A DNA stretch of 64,000 bases, taken from NCBI GenBank assembly GCA_002897115.2, contig BCIH01000012.1:525372-589371 (forward strand), read 5' to 3'. This document shows positions 43,920 through 56,709 of this stretch, piece after piece. Both the position numbers and the translations under genes were made by a program. The notes under the pieces were generated by a model that was not told the origin of the DNA, made no database searches, and saw only the letters and a list, made by a program, of their open reading frames with translations. The stretch is from Prototheca cutis (taxonomy: Eukaryota; Chlorophyta; Trebouxiophyceae; Chlorellales; Chlorellaceae). The first letter of the stretch is position 1, and every line of letters starts with the position of its first letter.

Positions 43920-45994
43920 GGCCCTGTGGAGTCAGTCGGCGAGCCAACCAGCCGCAAACTGGTACCCGAGGTTTAGAAGACTGCAAGGGTGCTTGGGAAG
44001 CGCCCCCGGTTCACAAAAGATCCAAGGATCGCTGGATCCAGTTACCCACCAAGTCAGATTGCGTAAGCGCCCTTGCCAATCATTCCCCGCACTGGACATC
44101 CGGCTCCGCGCGATCCCAATGAAAGAACACCCCCGCATCTGACCATAGAACATGTAATGTTGTCCAATGCTTCTCAGAGCTTTGCACAGCATTCCGGTGC
44201 TACAAACGGCTGCGGGGAGCGAGACTGCGTCGCCTGCCCGGCATTCTACTGGGCCGTCTCGTGTTCCGCAAAATTTCGTGCGGACGAAACCTTGTCTCAC
44301 ATGCCTTCAAAGATCCAGAGATCCGACAGCATGTTAGGTGCCGTAACGGAGCCCTGATGGCGCCGAATTCGGATGGTTCCTCGCTCAAGCAAGGCCGCAG
44401 TGAAACCCCTTGTGAACGAACCGAGCACTCCGCAGAAGGCCACCTCAAATGGCCTTTTGTTGAGCCGGTATCTTCTCAATGCGGCAATAGATTCTCGATT
44501 GCACGGGATTTCAAAACTCCTTCAAAACCTACTTCAGGTGTCGCTGGCAAAATGAAGCTGTAGCACCACGGGTTTCCGTTAAAGCACAGCTCCCAAGCAA
44601 ATGTCCTACCATTGCGTAACCAGTTATTCTTTGCATGGTGGGACTATGGAATACGCAAATGAGACCAATCTCAAAATAGGACCGGAGTGCGGGGTGGCAG
44701 TGCTGGTTCACATGTGTGACGCTGCACTGCAGGGACAGGCGTTGCTGGCCTGTGATCCATGGCCGACGACCCGCAGTCCCACCAGCTCAGGATTGAAATC
44801 AGTTAAGACCGGCGACACTAGATAAAAACAGTACATCTGGTTTCATGGGCAGCTCTTTCACGAATGTTTGCCTTCCCTGCATAGTGGATGACCTGTACGA
44901 ACCACCAGTCAGACCTGGTGAGTCCATGGAAGGAGCAGCCAATCAAATTTATGAAAGCTGTGCACACTTAAAATTGAGACAATATGCGCAATCGGGGTTT
45001 TCCAGCCTGGGAGCACCGTTCTCCAGGAGTCCGTCTCCCGCGCCAACTGCGCATCTCCGGATCCATTGAAATCTCCCGGACTGCGGCCGGGGNCACACTC
45101 GTGCGGCTTGTCCTGCAGCTGCGAACGCATGAAACCCTACACAACGCGCCGAAGGAAACTCGATCGTGGCAATTAGATAACCTTAACGTATGATACCTTT
45201 GAAACAAGCCCTGGCGCCCGAGAGCACTGCCTATGAATCGAGGATGGGGTGAAAGGGAACATGCGAATCATGGCGAATCATGCTCAGCACTGCAGGCCCA
45301 CAGCGGACCGCGNGTATCGGCCAGATGGGGGCGGGCACAGAGCCGGATCTACCGAATANTCTTTAAAATATAGATGACATACGTTTCAATTATATTTGGA
45401 AAACGATGCGCAACTGAGGGGTTCCCTTGCCGAGTAGTTCCCCGGTGGCGCCATGGGCCACCTGAGTATTGCTTGTCTTCTGCTGGCCATCGTGGTCCAN
45501 AGCGCGGTAAATTGGCGTTGATATTTATCTTGTAGTTTTGTGGGTCGTGGAAGGAGCGGTCCATTGTTGGCGGACCCAAACACCGGAACNCAGCAGTGCA
45601 ATACCATTCCCTCTCGTGCAGCATGCGGCATGCTCGTCGACNTTCTTCTCTCTCCCGACAGCACGGTGAGAAGCACACATGCGGTGAAAATCTGACGTCT
45701 CGCGCCCCCGTCACATGTTCTGCTGCGGTTTTGCTAGGGTGCATCCTTACTGGCCGCCCCGCACACCGCCGAACAGCCTCCCGGAACGTGCCTCATAACG
45801 CAGGAGCGGCACCAAGCTGGTCTGGCTGACGCCCGGAAGCGCGACGCCCCTGTGCCAGTGAGTCCCTTGACTAGAGGACACGGAATTTCGGGATTGTATT
45901 GAGGTTATGGGTCGTCAAGCCGCAGGAGGCACTGTTCTAGTGCACCTATATGTTGTGCGACCGGGTTCCACTGTGGTGACGCCTGTGTTTGCAG
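43920..45994. other. Two-kilobase region without a recognised gene
   Basis: It separates the esterase start (-) from the first clear exon of the proline-rich protein (+). It has several n bases and a lower GC content than the neighbouring genes. A signal-peptide exon of the extracellular protein should lie here. One hydrophobic candidate at about 45710-45760 reads VTCSAAVLLGCILTG, but no supported splice join was found. Confidence 0.4.
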
Positions 45995-48256
45995 GGAAAA
46001 GGGGTTTGCCAAGGCTGGGGGCATCAAGTCTGCCAGCATTGCTGACCTGAAGACAGGAATGGCTGCTTACAACCTGCCGAGCGGCATGCTGTGCACCTCG
46101 TCAGGCTGCCAAGCGCTCGTCGCCGTCGAATGCGTCCGCAAGGGCCAAGCGGCCTGCACGGCTGATGCCTTGAATAACGTTGGCAGGAGCAACATTGGCT
46201 GGGCCAACTTTGGCACAGGCAACGTTGGCTACAAGAACATCGGTGCGTGCGAGGTGGACGACTGATCATGTGGGGCGCTCATGCTGGATTGTCCGTCGTG
46301 GGACCTTGTGTCGTGCGATCTATCGCGACACTACCTGTAGTAAAACCCGCGTGTGTGTTCACCTCCGCAAAAGACCACCCTGACGAGTTGCCAACACCCC
46401 CTATCACACCGCAGGCAACAACAATGTCGGTAACAAGAACTGGGGCAACGGGAACAGGGGCTCTGGCACCATTTGCAATGGCGCCAAGGGCCTGTCCCCA
46501 CCCTGCCCCACCCAGTCTCTGGTGACGTCCGACACGATNGATGTCGGTGTCCCCAGCCCGTCCCCTCCCCCCATCCGCAAGACCCCTCCACCTCCGGCGG
46601 CAAACCCTCAGATCCAGCTGCAGAGTGCCATGTGCGGTCGAGTGGCTTCCAAGACCGTGGAGTGTGTGTCCATGCTCCGCTTCTCCTCCGCGCTGTCCCA
46701 GGGCACAGTCGTCACGGTGGCCTACAGCCTTGGGGGCAAGGTTGTCACCAGCACCTCCAAGCCGACCACGACGACGCACCGGGCTGTGTCACTGTTTTCT
46801 GGGGTCACCACGACCACGGGCACAGCAATGGCCAAATATGTGGCTGTGAGCGGGACCACTGTCNGGTCAAACCTGTTGACCGTGCGGCCCTACCCCGTCG
46901 CACTGGCCTCTGCCGCCTGTTCCGGGCCCGCCGCTGGCAAAGTGACCTGCCGCGCCGCCGTCAAACTGACATCTGTGTCCAGTTCCGGCACGGGCGTCAA
47001 GGTGGCTTACACGCTGGGAAGCAAGACGTTTGTCGACCGCTGGACCACTTCCACGTCGACCACAACCCACACCGCCGTGTTTACCGGNGCCACAACGACC
47101 AAGGGCTGGGCGCAGGCCAGCATCATCGGGAAAAACTCGGGCTGGACATTCAGGTCTGCCCCAATCGTCATCAGCACCGTCCCGCTGTTCCCGCCGCCGC
47201 CGCGCAGCCCCCCGCCACCCAAAAAGGTGCCTCCACCACCACAGGTCAGCCCATCTCCCACCAGGAGGCCGCCGCCNNNNNNNNNNNNNNNNNNNNNNNN
47301 NNNNNNNNNNNNNNNNNNNNNNNNNNNNNNNNNNNNNNNNNNNNNNNNNNNNNNNNNNNNNNNNNNNNNNNNNNNNNNNNNNNNNNNNNNNNNNNNNNNN
47401 NNNNNNNNNNNNNNNNNNNNNNNNNNNNNNNNNNNNNNNNNNNNNNNNNNNNNNNNNNNNNNNNNNNNNNNNNNNNNNNNNNNNNNNNNNNNNNNNNNNN
47501 NNNNNNNNNNNNNNNNNNNNNNNNNNNNNNNNNNNNNNNNNNNNNNNNNNNNNNNNNNNNNNNNNNNNNNNNNNNNNNNNNNNNNNNNNNNNNNNNNNNN
47601 NNNNNNNNNNNNNNNNNNNNNNNNNNNNNNNNNNNNNNNNNNNNNNNNNNNNNNNNNNNNNNNNNNNNNNNNNNNNNNNNNNNNNNNNNNNNNNNNNNNN
47701 NNNNCCCGAGAGCCCCCCCCCGCCCGAGTCGCCTCCTCCTCCTGAATCACCGCCTCCTCCTCCTGAGTCGCCACCTCCGCCTGAGTCACCGCCGCCGCCG
47801 CCTGAGTCGCCGCCGCCTCCTGAATTGCCTCCTCCTCCTGAGTCACCACCGCCTCCTCCCGAGAGTCCACCAACCCCCGAGAGCCCACCTCCACCGCCAG
47901 AGTCACCACCGCCACCCGTGTCGCCGCCGCCTCCTCCGGCTGGTACGATCACCATAAATTCTGCTACAGTCAGTACAGACGATGATTCAAGTTATGGCAT
48001 CATCACCATTGATGCGTCCTTCGATCCCTTCCCTGGGGACACGACCAAGATCCAATTTGGCCTCCTGTCTGATCTTTCGGGTGACTACCNAACGATCGAA
48101 ACAACTTCATCGAGCCCTGCGACGCTGACATATGTCCTTCCGGATTCCTGCAGCGACATAGAAGAAGATGGCTCCTTTTATGCTATCGTGGGATACACGG
48201 ATACATACGGAAACCTCGTCGAAGCCAAGCAGACGCCGGCGTACGATTGCTCGTGA
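45995..48256 (+). CDS. Secreted proline-rich (hydroxyproline-rich glycoprotein-like) protein with N-G repeats
   Basis: The visible exons start after GTTTGCAG with EKGFAKAGGIKSASIADLKT and cysteine-containing CTSSGCQALVAVECVRKG. A run of asparagine-glycine repeats follows (NNVGRSNIGWANFGTGNVGY), crosses an intron (donor at about 46242, acceptor about 46412) and continues NNNVGNKNWGNGNRGSG. Next comes a proline-rich linker (PSPSPPPIRKTPPPPAANPQ). Two related domains of about 85 residues follow, each opening with a cysteine (SAMCGRVASKTVECVSML; SAACSGPAAGKVTCRAAVKL) and each ending in a TTT-T-H motif region. Then there is a long PPPESPPPP-type stalk containing a 428-base gap, and a C-terminal domain (TITINSATVSTDDDSSYGII) ending QTPAYDCS. 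Such stalks are extensively O-glycosylated in algal cell walls, as in pherophorins. No known enzyme motif is seen. The N-terminal exon with a signal peptide was not identified. Confidence 0.75.
47277..47704. other. Assembly gap inside the proline-rich stalk
   Basis: 428 n bases are flanked on both sides by CCG/CCT-rich codons for proline. The stalk is thus probably longer than shown, and its repeat number is unknown. Confidence 0.95.
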
Positions 48257-49030
48257 TCAATGGCTCATGTCACCACGATCTGTGAACGGCCTGTCTGCAC
48301 CCTTTCACTGTGGGGCCCCTGCTGCCCGAGCCGGAGCAGGTTTCGTCGTGAACGGAATGTGGCGTTCAGCACGTTCTTTGACGCAATGGCCCTGTGCCAA
48401 ACATCGTTTTCTCATGCTGGCCCCGTGCGCTCCTCATCAGTGCATACCTTGTCACTGCTCTCCACTCTTATCCATTCACACCAGTCAGCCTCCATGCAGT
48501 GACCGGCTCTTCCTTCCCACAGGAAACAGGGCTATCTGATTTAAACCCCAGTGAGGGGCCCCTGGTTATGATGGGCCATGTGAACAACCGCTCCCAAATG
48601 TTTACCAGTGCGACACAATGTGCAAGGCCTTGCCCATTCACAGCGAACAGCCAGGGTTGGGATGCATTGCAGTGGAGGAGTGCCTTCCGTTATGCGGGCA
48701 AGGCANGGCTCTGGGACCTGCACCGGTGTCCAGCGCAGGCTCACACACCTGGGAGAGCATTGGAAAATCGCATTATTCACGCTCCTTTTTTTCACGTTCC
48801 AGCTACGATATCCTGAAAAATGTATGTTTCAGGAACCCCCTGTCCATCCAGTGGCAGGGCTGCCGGNGAACTCGTAGCCCGATCGGGAAGAAAGCGCGCA
48901 CATTATTTCCGCAGCCAGCCGGCCGTGGCGGGATTGAAAGGCTTCGAGGTCCCTGCACGCACCCTCTTTCTCCTCGCGACTGGAGGCATTCCCCTGGAAC
49001 CCCTGCCAGTCACCCTGTGATTCGGAGAAG
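48257..49030. other. Intergenic region upstream of RPS14
   Basis: About 770 bases with the 3' UTR of the proline-rich protein and the promoter of the ribosomal gene. No coding region is recognised. Confidence 0.5.
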
Positions 49031-49865
<835 letters not shown>

Positions 49866-49892
49866 TCGCTGCCTTGGGATCATGTCTGTTCA

Positions 49893-49897
49893 TGTAA
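49893..49897 (+). promoter_or_regulatory. TGTAA polyadenylation signal of RPS14
   Basis: TGTAA is the usual polyadenylation signal of green algal nuclear genes. It lies 28 bases behind the stop codon. Confidence 0.6.
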
Positions 49898-50241
49898 CAG
49901 GCGTGCTGCAATGGTGAGGACAGGGTAGGCTGGGCCTAGCTGACAACAGATGAGTGGAGGGGGTGTTCAGCAGGAGACGCCACTGCTGCTGGGGGTTACC
50001 CAGCGTGCACAGACTCAGGCCGCCGGTCCATCCTGGCTGGCCAAACCCACTCATATTCTTCTCTCCTTGTACCTTAAGTGGGGGGTTACAGCAAGGCAGT
50101 GATCGAGCAAAACACCTTCAACGGGGTTGCCCATGAATCGCAGGGATAGGCACTGTGACGTGGCGTGGCGGCCGCCGTCGCAGCGAGAATGAAAGAGAGG
50201 TCAGGGACAGATACATGTCATGGGCAAGGCCCTTGCAGGGG

Positions 50242-50281
50242 TGGCAGCAACGGAAACAAGTTGGCAGCAACGGAAACAAGT
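50242..50281. repeat. Perfect 20-base tandem duplication
   Basis: The unit TGGCAGCAACGGAAACAAGT occurs twice without a spacer. Two copies only and no spacers rule out a CRISPR-like array. Confidence 0.9.
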
Positions 50282-50369
50282 TGGCCAGAAAAGAGCAAAG
50301 GAATGTGTCTTTGTGCATAGAGACGAGGGTGTTACTACGACGGTAAAACTATGCATCCCCAGCCACACC

Positions 50370-53150
50370 TCAGAGGCGGAGAGAAAGACCCGACGCTGAG
50401 GCAAACGGTCCTGGTGTCAGGACGCCCCGNGCACGCTTGGTCGGCGGAGAGTCCCCGCCGTCGTCTGTGACACANCTGTCGGCCCAGGGCGTCGTGGCGG
50501 CGACATCGGCATCGAGTGCCGGAGTCAGCGCCCCGTCCAGGGTTGCTGAGAGCGCAATGGGCGTCGGACCTGGTCTGGGACCCCTCNGGCCTGTCCAGTG
50601 CACCGCGTCGTCAGCCGNGTCACCGCAGCTGGCGCCTTTGGCTTCGCTTCCATACTCGTCGTCCGAGCTCGTCACGTCGCCTTCAGAAAGCGAGTCGGCG
50701 CGGCAGCAGACGCTGGGCGGGCAGGAAGCCGGCCGGCGGCCCCAGGCGTGGGCTGAAATCTGCTCCCCCAGGCCGCACCCCACCGCGCCTCGCAGCAGCA
50801 CGGCGTCCAGGCCAGCCATGCACGCCCAATAGGGTGCATGCGCCGCGGCCGTCTCGGCGATGGCCCGCCAAATCTCATGACGCACGACACGAGCCTTGTG
50901 CCGCTGCACCGCCGGCGTCGCCGGGTGCCAGGTGGGTATCGATCGTGTGTCATTGAAGTGGCGGTTGTCGTGGTCACAGCGTCCGAGGGAGAGCTTGGCG
51001 CTCCCTGGAAGCGTCGGCATTGCCGTCGACGCCTCGCCAAAGCCACCAAATCCAGGGACGTTGGCGCCGGCGGCGACGCCCATGCCAGGCACCAGCCCTC
51101 CGCCGGCGCAGCTGTGCTCGCCCATCAAGGCGCGGACGCAGGCTTCGGTGCAGGCCGCGACGGCGGCCAGGTTGTACCCGCCNTCCAGCACGGCAGCGCA
51201 GGGCGCAACCGAGGCCATCAGTCTCGTCAGCCGCGCGTAGAGCCCGGGGGTCAAGTGGCAGCCACCGATGGGGTCGCCTGCAGCCGCGTCGAATCCGGCC
51301 GACAAGACGATGAGGTCTGGCGCAAACTCGGCGGCGATGGGGAGGATGATCGTGGCCGCCGCGGCCTCGTACTCTGCGTCGGTCAAGCCGCTGCAGGGCC
51401 AGGCGATGTTCACCGTCGAGCCCAGTCCAGGCCCCTCGCCCACCTCGCGAGCTGCACCCGTCCCGGGGTAAAAGCTCCCGCCCTCGTGGCGGTGCAGCGA
51501 CACATACAACACGCTGCCATCGCGCCAAAACACTTCTTGCGTGCCGTTGCCGTGGTGCACGTCCCAGTCCAAGACCAGGACCCGCGCCGCCCCGGCGGCC
51601 TGCGCTGCGCGAGCTGCCACGGCCGCGTTGTTGAAGAAGCAAAAGCCCTGCGCAGACCCCGATTCGGCATGGTGGCCGGGAGGGCGGACGATGGCCATGC
51701 CCGCCCGTGCCTCGCCACGGGCCACCGCAGACGCCACGTCGGCCGCCGCGCCCGCGCCCAGCCGCGCAGCCGCCGCGGTCGCCGCGCACGCGTACGTGTC
51801 AGAAGGCAGTCGCATCGGCGGCGACGGTGTGACGGGGGGTGGGGCAGTTGCTGCATCAACATCGGCGGCATTGTCGTGAGACTCTGCCGTCGTGTCGCGA
51901 GCCTGACTGAGATCCAGGGCTCCAGACGAGCCGTCCGAGGAGGCACCGGATGGTCCCTCTCCGAGACCACCCTTTTCAGCACCAGCGCCCGCCTGCTTGG
52001 CCCGTGCGGCATGCCAGCTCGACAGGTCCTGGATGCCGGAGACCAGCGCTCTCGAATGCACGCGCTCCAACTCCTCGTCAGTCGCCGCCCGCGACGGCAG
52101 GCGCACGCATCGGCCTGCGGTCGGAGGCACCATTGGAATTGATCTCGGATCAATCGCTGTNCTCATGGATTCGTGAACAGGACAACCTGCAGCCGACCCT
52201 TTCCACCACACACAAAGACTCTCTTCCAAAACCTTGAAACGAAATCCAAAAAAGCTTCCAATACCTGTGAGCTGCGAAGAACAGAGGCGGGCCCAGGCGG
52301 CGCGGATGCGGTCGGGACGTTCCGGGTGCACGCCGCTCGACGGCGGCCCCGGCTCCTCATGCAGNAGCATGGCCTCGTCGTAGGCCACCACCACCGGCGG
52401 CGTAGACGTCGCAGGGCATNCGGCCCGANGCGCCACGGCCTCAGCCAGCGTCATGCCCGAACAGCTGTCTGGGCCGTGCCCGGGGTCAAACAGCGCGGGC
52501 GTCAAGCCCAGCGCGTAGCCGCAGTCGGGGCACACATCGCTCCACAGCGGTGCGGTGCAGTTTGTGCAGTAGCCAAACGACCCGGGACCCTCATCGTCCT
52601 CGTCGTCGTCGCCGCAATTGTCCCCGGCTTCGGCCTGCTCCCAGTCGTAGTCGGCGTCACCGCCGTAACTGACCGCGGCCGCCTCGTCGTCCCACTCAGA
52701 GCCGGTGGCTGCGGCGCCCAGATATGCAGCCGGGTCGCTGGGAAAGAAAGCGCGGGGCGTCGGTGCGACACTGGCGTTGCCTGCACCAGCAGGCCTGCCC
52801 TTGGCGCAGCTCACGCCGAAATCGTCCACAAAGCCAGCACTGCAGCTCAGCGGCTCACCGGAAGGCTCCGCCTCCACCTCGCTGCACAGCGAAGGCTGTT
52901 CCGACAGCGTCGCACGGGGGGACAGGCTGCCCGGCAAGGAAGTCATCGCCGCACCGCCGGTTGTACCGGCCTCTGCACAGCGCGCGCTCCCGGCATACCG
53001 TTCCCCCGCCGCCTCCTCGCCAAGTGCCATGCCGTTTGTTAAAAGGGGAGGCCAGCCGCGCGAAATATTCAAGCTGTCTGCAGGGATGGAAGGGCGCAAA
53101 AGCATTTCAGCGACCATGCACGCACACAATAGGGGCGCCACACTGGTCAT
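50370..53150 (-). CDS. Class II histone deacetylase with RanBP2-type zinc finger (HDA15-like)
   Basis: A nuclear deacetylase of the RPD3/HDA1 superfamily. The N-terminal part is disordered and acidic and contains the zinc finger YCTNCTAPLWSDVCPDCGYAL (CxxC...CxxC), as in plant HDA15. The domain starts VVAYDEAM and SSGVHPERPDRIRAAWARL, interrupted by a short intron at about 52265-52195 (donor GTATTG, acceptor GGCTGCAG). That intron is open in frame, so the region reads through without a stop. Catalytic motifs are complete: [72 protein letters not shown] and GGYNLAAVAACTEACV. A C-terminal extension of about 250 residues follows, ending GLSLRL. Translation may start at 53150 or at a later ATG (MALGEEAAGE). 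Eight or more single n bases leave codons undetermined. Confidence 0.9.
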   Translation of the reverse strand: MTSVAPLLCACMVAEMLLRPSIPADSLNISRGWPPLLTNGMALGEEAAGERYAGSARCAEAGTTGGAAMTSLPGSLSPRATLSEQPSLCSEVEAEPSGEPLSCSAGFVDDFGVSCAKGRPAGAGNASVAPTPRAFFPSDPAAYLGAAATGSEWDDEAAAVSYGGDADYDWEQAEAGDNCGDDDEDDEGPGSFGYCTNCTAPLWSDVCPDCGYALGLTPALFDPGHGPDSCSGMTLAEAVAXRAXCPATSTPPVVVAYDEAMXLHEEPGPPSSGVHPERPDRIRAAWARLCSSQLTGIGSFFGFRFKVLEESLCVWWKGSAAGCPVHESMXTAIDPRSIPMVPPTAGRCVRLPSRAATDEELERVHSRALVSGIQDLSSWHAARAKQAGAGAEKGGLGEGPSGASSDGSSGALDLSQARDTTAESHDNAADVDAATAPPPVTPSPPMRLPSDTYACAATAAAARLGAGAAADVASAVARGEARAGMAIVRPPGHHAESGSAQGFCFFNNAAVAARAAQAAGAARVLVLDWDVHHGNGTQEVFWRDGSVLYVSLHRHEGGSFYPGTGAAREVGEGPGLGSTVNIAWPCSGLTDAEYEAAAATIILPIAAEFAPDLIVLSAGFDAAAGDPIGGCHLTPGLYARLTRLMASVAPCAAVLXGGYNLAAVAACTEACVRALMGEHSCAGGGLVPGMGVAAGANVPGFGGFGEASTAMPTLPGSAKLSLGRCDHDNRHFNDTRSIPTWHPATPAVQRHKARVVRHEIWRAIAETAAAHAPYWACMAGLDAVLLRGAVGCGLGEQISAHAWGRRPASCPPSVCCRADSLSEGDVTSSDDEYGSEAKGASCGDXADDAVHWTGXRGPRPGPTPIALSATLDGALTPALDADVAATTPWADXCVTDDGGDSPPTKRXRGVLTPGPFASASGLSLRL

Positions 53151-54006
53151 GAGCAGCGTCTCGTCAAGCCCATCAGAATGAGATCTTCTCCCAATAGCCC
53201 AGGCGTACTGAAACTATACCAATGCATGCTTTAATTGAGAATTGAGTCAAAGCAAGGAATCAACTGCAACAATACTCCAAGCATCCTGGAAAACCAGCTC
53301 ACCCCTGTCTCCTCTGGGCAACAAGGGGCAGGCGAGCTGCTCCGGCTCCCGGGCTGGCCGAAGAGTCTAGCGAAATCCCGCAGCTTCCCGGAAGTCAAGC
53401 AGGTCCCAGGAGCCACACGAGCCGCTCCGCGTCCGCGGAAAGACTATGCAGGTTCTGAACAATGGGGGAAAGCCTAGCAAGGTCGCTCGGAAGGCCCCAG
53501 CAGGGAGATTGGCGCTTCCGAGCAAAAGGATCTTCGCGCGCTGGGCCCAGTCCAGCCTCGCGCGCCGCGTTTCCTGGCCCTCAAACGCTTCTGTAAATCT
53601 ATTCGCACCCTCTGGCGCGCTCCTGGCGGTTCTTACACTCCCTCGACGTGCCCCGTCACAGCCCGCGAGGGAGAATCACGCGAAGTGATATCCGGGGTCG
53701 AAAGCACGCTCGCGCGGGTGCCAGCAACGTTGCTCAAGCGGGTCCACTGCAACGCCACCAACACAACAGGTTTTCCCTGCCCACAAAAACAAGCAGCAAG
53801 GGTGTACAATTCTGCACCCTTGGCCCTCACAAGCGTTGCCGTTTCAGCTCGAAATCATCGCCTGCACTTGTGTTGCGGTGGAATGATGGGGGGGTCAGGC
53901 GCGTTTGAACGCTAACAATAGGGCAACTGCATGCTGAAGCAGCCAATGCACATCAGNCAGGCAGGAGTGTCTTTCACGAACGTGCACGAGGGTTTTTATT
54001 CTTGAA
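53151..54006. other. Intergenic region between HDAC and SET-domain genes
   Basis: About 850 bases between two minus-strand genes. It holds the HDAC promoter and the 3' UTR of the SET gene. No coding region is recognised. Confidence 0.45.
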
Positions 54007-56681
54007 TTAATCCCACAGCAGTGCTGGACTGGGCACCGTACCGCGCCTCTTGATCCACCACCTGGCATTGACCCCAATCGCTACTGCCACGCAGCAACAG
54101 CCCAAGTGGTCCCCAATGCATGCACACAAGGATACGAGAGAAGAACGAAACACCCACCCCCACAACGTGCCTGGGACGCTTCCTGCGCTGTTGATGACCT
54201 CGTAGTTGCTTTCGTAGGACACAGCTTCCTCGTCACTTCCCTCCTCAGCCGCTGACTCGCTGGCCCTCCGGCCCACCGGAAACCCCGCCTCGCTGCCCTC
54301 AGCGGCCAGGGCAGCCATCGCCAGCGCCCGCTCTGCCTGGGCCAGGACACGCGCCTGTGCCCGGCACAGTGCGGCCGCCAGGGTCGCGCGCTGCTGCAGC
54401 GAGTCTTCCATGCTGGCCGCCGCGGCGGCCGCGGTGTCGGTCGCCGCACGCTCCAGCCGTGCCCGGGCCGCGCGGACGGCTGGCACGATGGCACTCAGGT
54501 GCTCCGCCGTCGGCGGCGCAGGGAAAGGCGGTGGTGATTCAGGGTCTGCATCCATGCATCCATCATGTGGAATTCATGCGGATTGGCTTCATGAATCTAA
54601 CAAAATGGCGGACACTGCTCAGATGATTCGAAAAAGAATTCAGCACACGGTCTCTTCAGTGGCTTGGGTCGGCTCCCCTCCCACCGTCCTCCCCCCAAAG
54701 AGCATGTGCCCACACACACCCCAATAAAAAAATTTCCACTCTCATACTCACCGCTGGGGTCCCAGAGGAGGAGGTTTTGAATCTGCCGGTCCAAGTCTGG
54801 CTCCCGTGCCAGGAGCGCCTGCGCCGCCAGGAGCAGCGCTCGCGGCGGGAGCTCCCCCGCGAGGGCGAGCTCAAACAGGCCAGCGGGCGCCAGACGCCGT
54901 TCGATGGCCTCCAGGGCTCGCTCCGCGCGGTCCTGCTCCCGCTCGCTCATCGCGGCAGAGCCAAGGCACCCGGCTACCAGCTCCTGGATGGTGACACTCG
55001 CTGTAGCACTGGGGTGCACCTCGCGCTCCACGAAGCCGTATGTCTGCAGCAGCTCCGCGTCCGACAGCTCCCCATACGAATACAGCAACTCGTCTCCCCT
55101 TGCTACCTCCTTCGCTGTACATTTTTGTGGGGCCTTTGGCGCTTCTTAACTACAGAGGTATAGATAGGAACAAACCCGCCCCGCACCCCCAAATCCAGAC
55201 GCACTCGTGACCATGGCAAAGTGGCCGGGCTTGACCACCCTGCCTCCCAGCCTGACGTCCGGAACAAACTCCAAGTCCACCGACAGCTTCTCCGGGTGAC
55301 TCGTGTGGTTGACCATGTCAATCCCCGGTAGCATGTACAAGTCCGAGCCTGCGACGCAGTGCAGTAAATGAATGGCTCATGGCTGGGTGGGGGTATGAAG
55401 AGGTGGTGGTCATACTCCTTCCAAGACACACAATCAAAGGACAGCCCCCCCCCAACCCGGCTAACAACAGCCAAAGTCACCCAACCTTCGGTCTCTTCGT
55501 TGGTGACCCAGTTGGATGCGCGCAGGTGGAATGTCCGTGACTGCACCATCCCCGCCGCCCAGCAGAACATTTCATAGCTCAGGCCAGGCCAGACGGTCGG
55601 AAACTGCGTGCCCAACTCCTCCGCGGCCTCAAACATCCCCCGCGCCGCTCCAGGCAACTCGGGGTCGATGTCTGCATTTGACATATTTGTTTGTGTGGCG
55701 CTGAGTTCAGTTGACGGCAAGCAAGGGGGGGAAACCCGGGCCAGACCTTAGAAGCTTCAATCCTACAAAACAAAGCGAGAACAGGACAGTCTGGAATGCA
55801 AGGTTCAGGAGCTGCATGGGGGAGTCCCGCTTGCACCCGCTCACAAACCTGTATTCCGCAAGTGGGCAAACTCGTCTTCGGTCCAGGAGAAAAGACAGTT
55901 GTGAGTCGTGGGCATGCTCTGAATGTGCGGGTAGAACGCAGATTCCGGGCCCTGCAGAGGATGGGTTGGGCCATGCAAAGTCTTGATGGGTTTAACCCAT
56001 GCAGAGGTGAAGAGTTCTCCACGGAGCTCCCAGCTCAGGGGTCTTCTGGGCTTGCAGAGACCCTTGCCCGGCTGAAAAACAACATTCCATAAAAAGCCAC
56101 ACCTACCTTGTTCTTCTCAGCCAAGAGAAGCATGGTGGTTGCCAGGAACGGGTTGTCGTGGCTCTGAAGTGCCTCCATCGCAGCATCTCCCTGCGGGACC
56201 GAGTGCACGCGGCTGCCAAGAGGTTAAGCCCCGCACCTGCGACTGCAACGCTCGTGCACAGTCGGCACCATGCACCCATCATCGCATTTGTGCAAACACC
56301 CCCATGATCATGAACGTGCAGAATTCCAAGGCTTACCCCCGGGATGAGATTGGGGACATGCATGCAGAGCGGGGTGGGGAGCAGGAAGAGACGCTCCCCA
56401 CTCCGGATGTTCGTGCGAGCAAAGATGCCCCTGCCTCCATATTGCGTTGTGCCAAACAAATCAAGTTCGGGATGCACAAAGCCTCCCTGGCTCTCGATCC
56501 AAGAGCGCAGAGATGCCTCGGCGGACATGGTTCCGGGAGCTTCCACGAGCCTGGGGAGTGGCACCGGGACTACGGCGATGCTGGTCCGGAAAGGCTCTTC
56601 AGCATGGACAAAATTTGGAGTACCAATTGTTTGACATATGGCATCGAGTGTGGCAACTGCATCCGAGAGCATCTCGCGCAT
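54007..56681 (-). CDS. SET-domain protein lysine methyltransferase (Rubisco LSMT/SETD6 type)
   Basis: This type methylates lysines of non-histone proteins with S-adenosylmethionine. The likely start is ATG at 56528 (MSAEASLRSWIESQGGFVHP), though the frame is open to an ATG at 56681. The first exon carries GGRGIFARTNIRSGERLFLL, the opening of the SET domain. Later exons give LQSHDNPFLATTMLLLAEKN (about 56170-56110), PGLSYEMFCWAAGMVQSRTF (about 55590-55520), MLPGIDMVNHTSHPEKLSVD with the NH motif (about 55335-55280), and GDELLYSYGELSDAELLQTY followed by GF (about 55090-55040). The C-terminal helical region (AAMSEREQDRAERALEAIER and an Ala/Arg-rich exon at 54555-54150) resembles the Rubisco LSMT substrate-binding domain. 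The 3' end is not certain; 54007 is the last possible stop. The start lies only 152-305 bases behind the Fanzor stop on the same strand. Confidence 0.85.
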
Positions 56682-56709
56682 GGGCGCACGACATGGCGCC
56701 GAGTGTGGG

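Larger units (their letters stand above)
49866..50369. other. Intergenic region between convergent RPS14 and HDAC genes
   Basis: About 500 bases with two 3' ends. It contains a perfect 20-base tandem duplication at 50242-50281, listed separately. Confidence 0.5.

Noticed and set aside
44200..45200. Genes in the two-kilobase gap between esterase and proline-rich protein
   Set aside because: Several short frames are open on both strands, but none has a family motif or plausible splice sites.
46473..47957. Alternative plus-strand frame rich in Arg and His through the proline-rich stalk
   Set aside because: It is a frame-shifted reading of the repeat. The frame with PPPESPPPP and the two cysteine domains is the coherent one.
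50242..50281. Possible CRISPR-like or guide array
   Set aside because: Only two directly abutting 20-base copies, with no spacers.
50838..52142. Long open frame of 434 codons on the plus strand
   Set aside because: It lies opposite the deacetylase catalytic domain and is rich in Arg and Ala, as expected for an antisense frame in GC-rich DNA.
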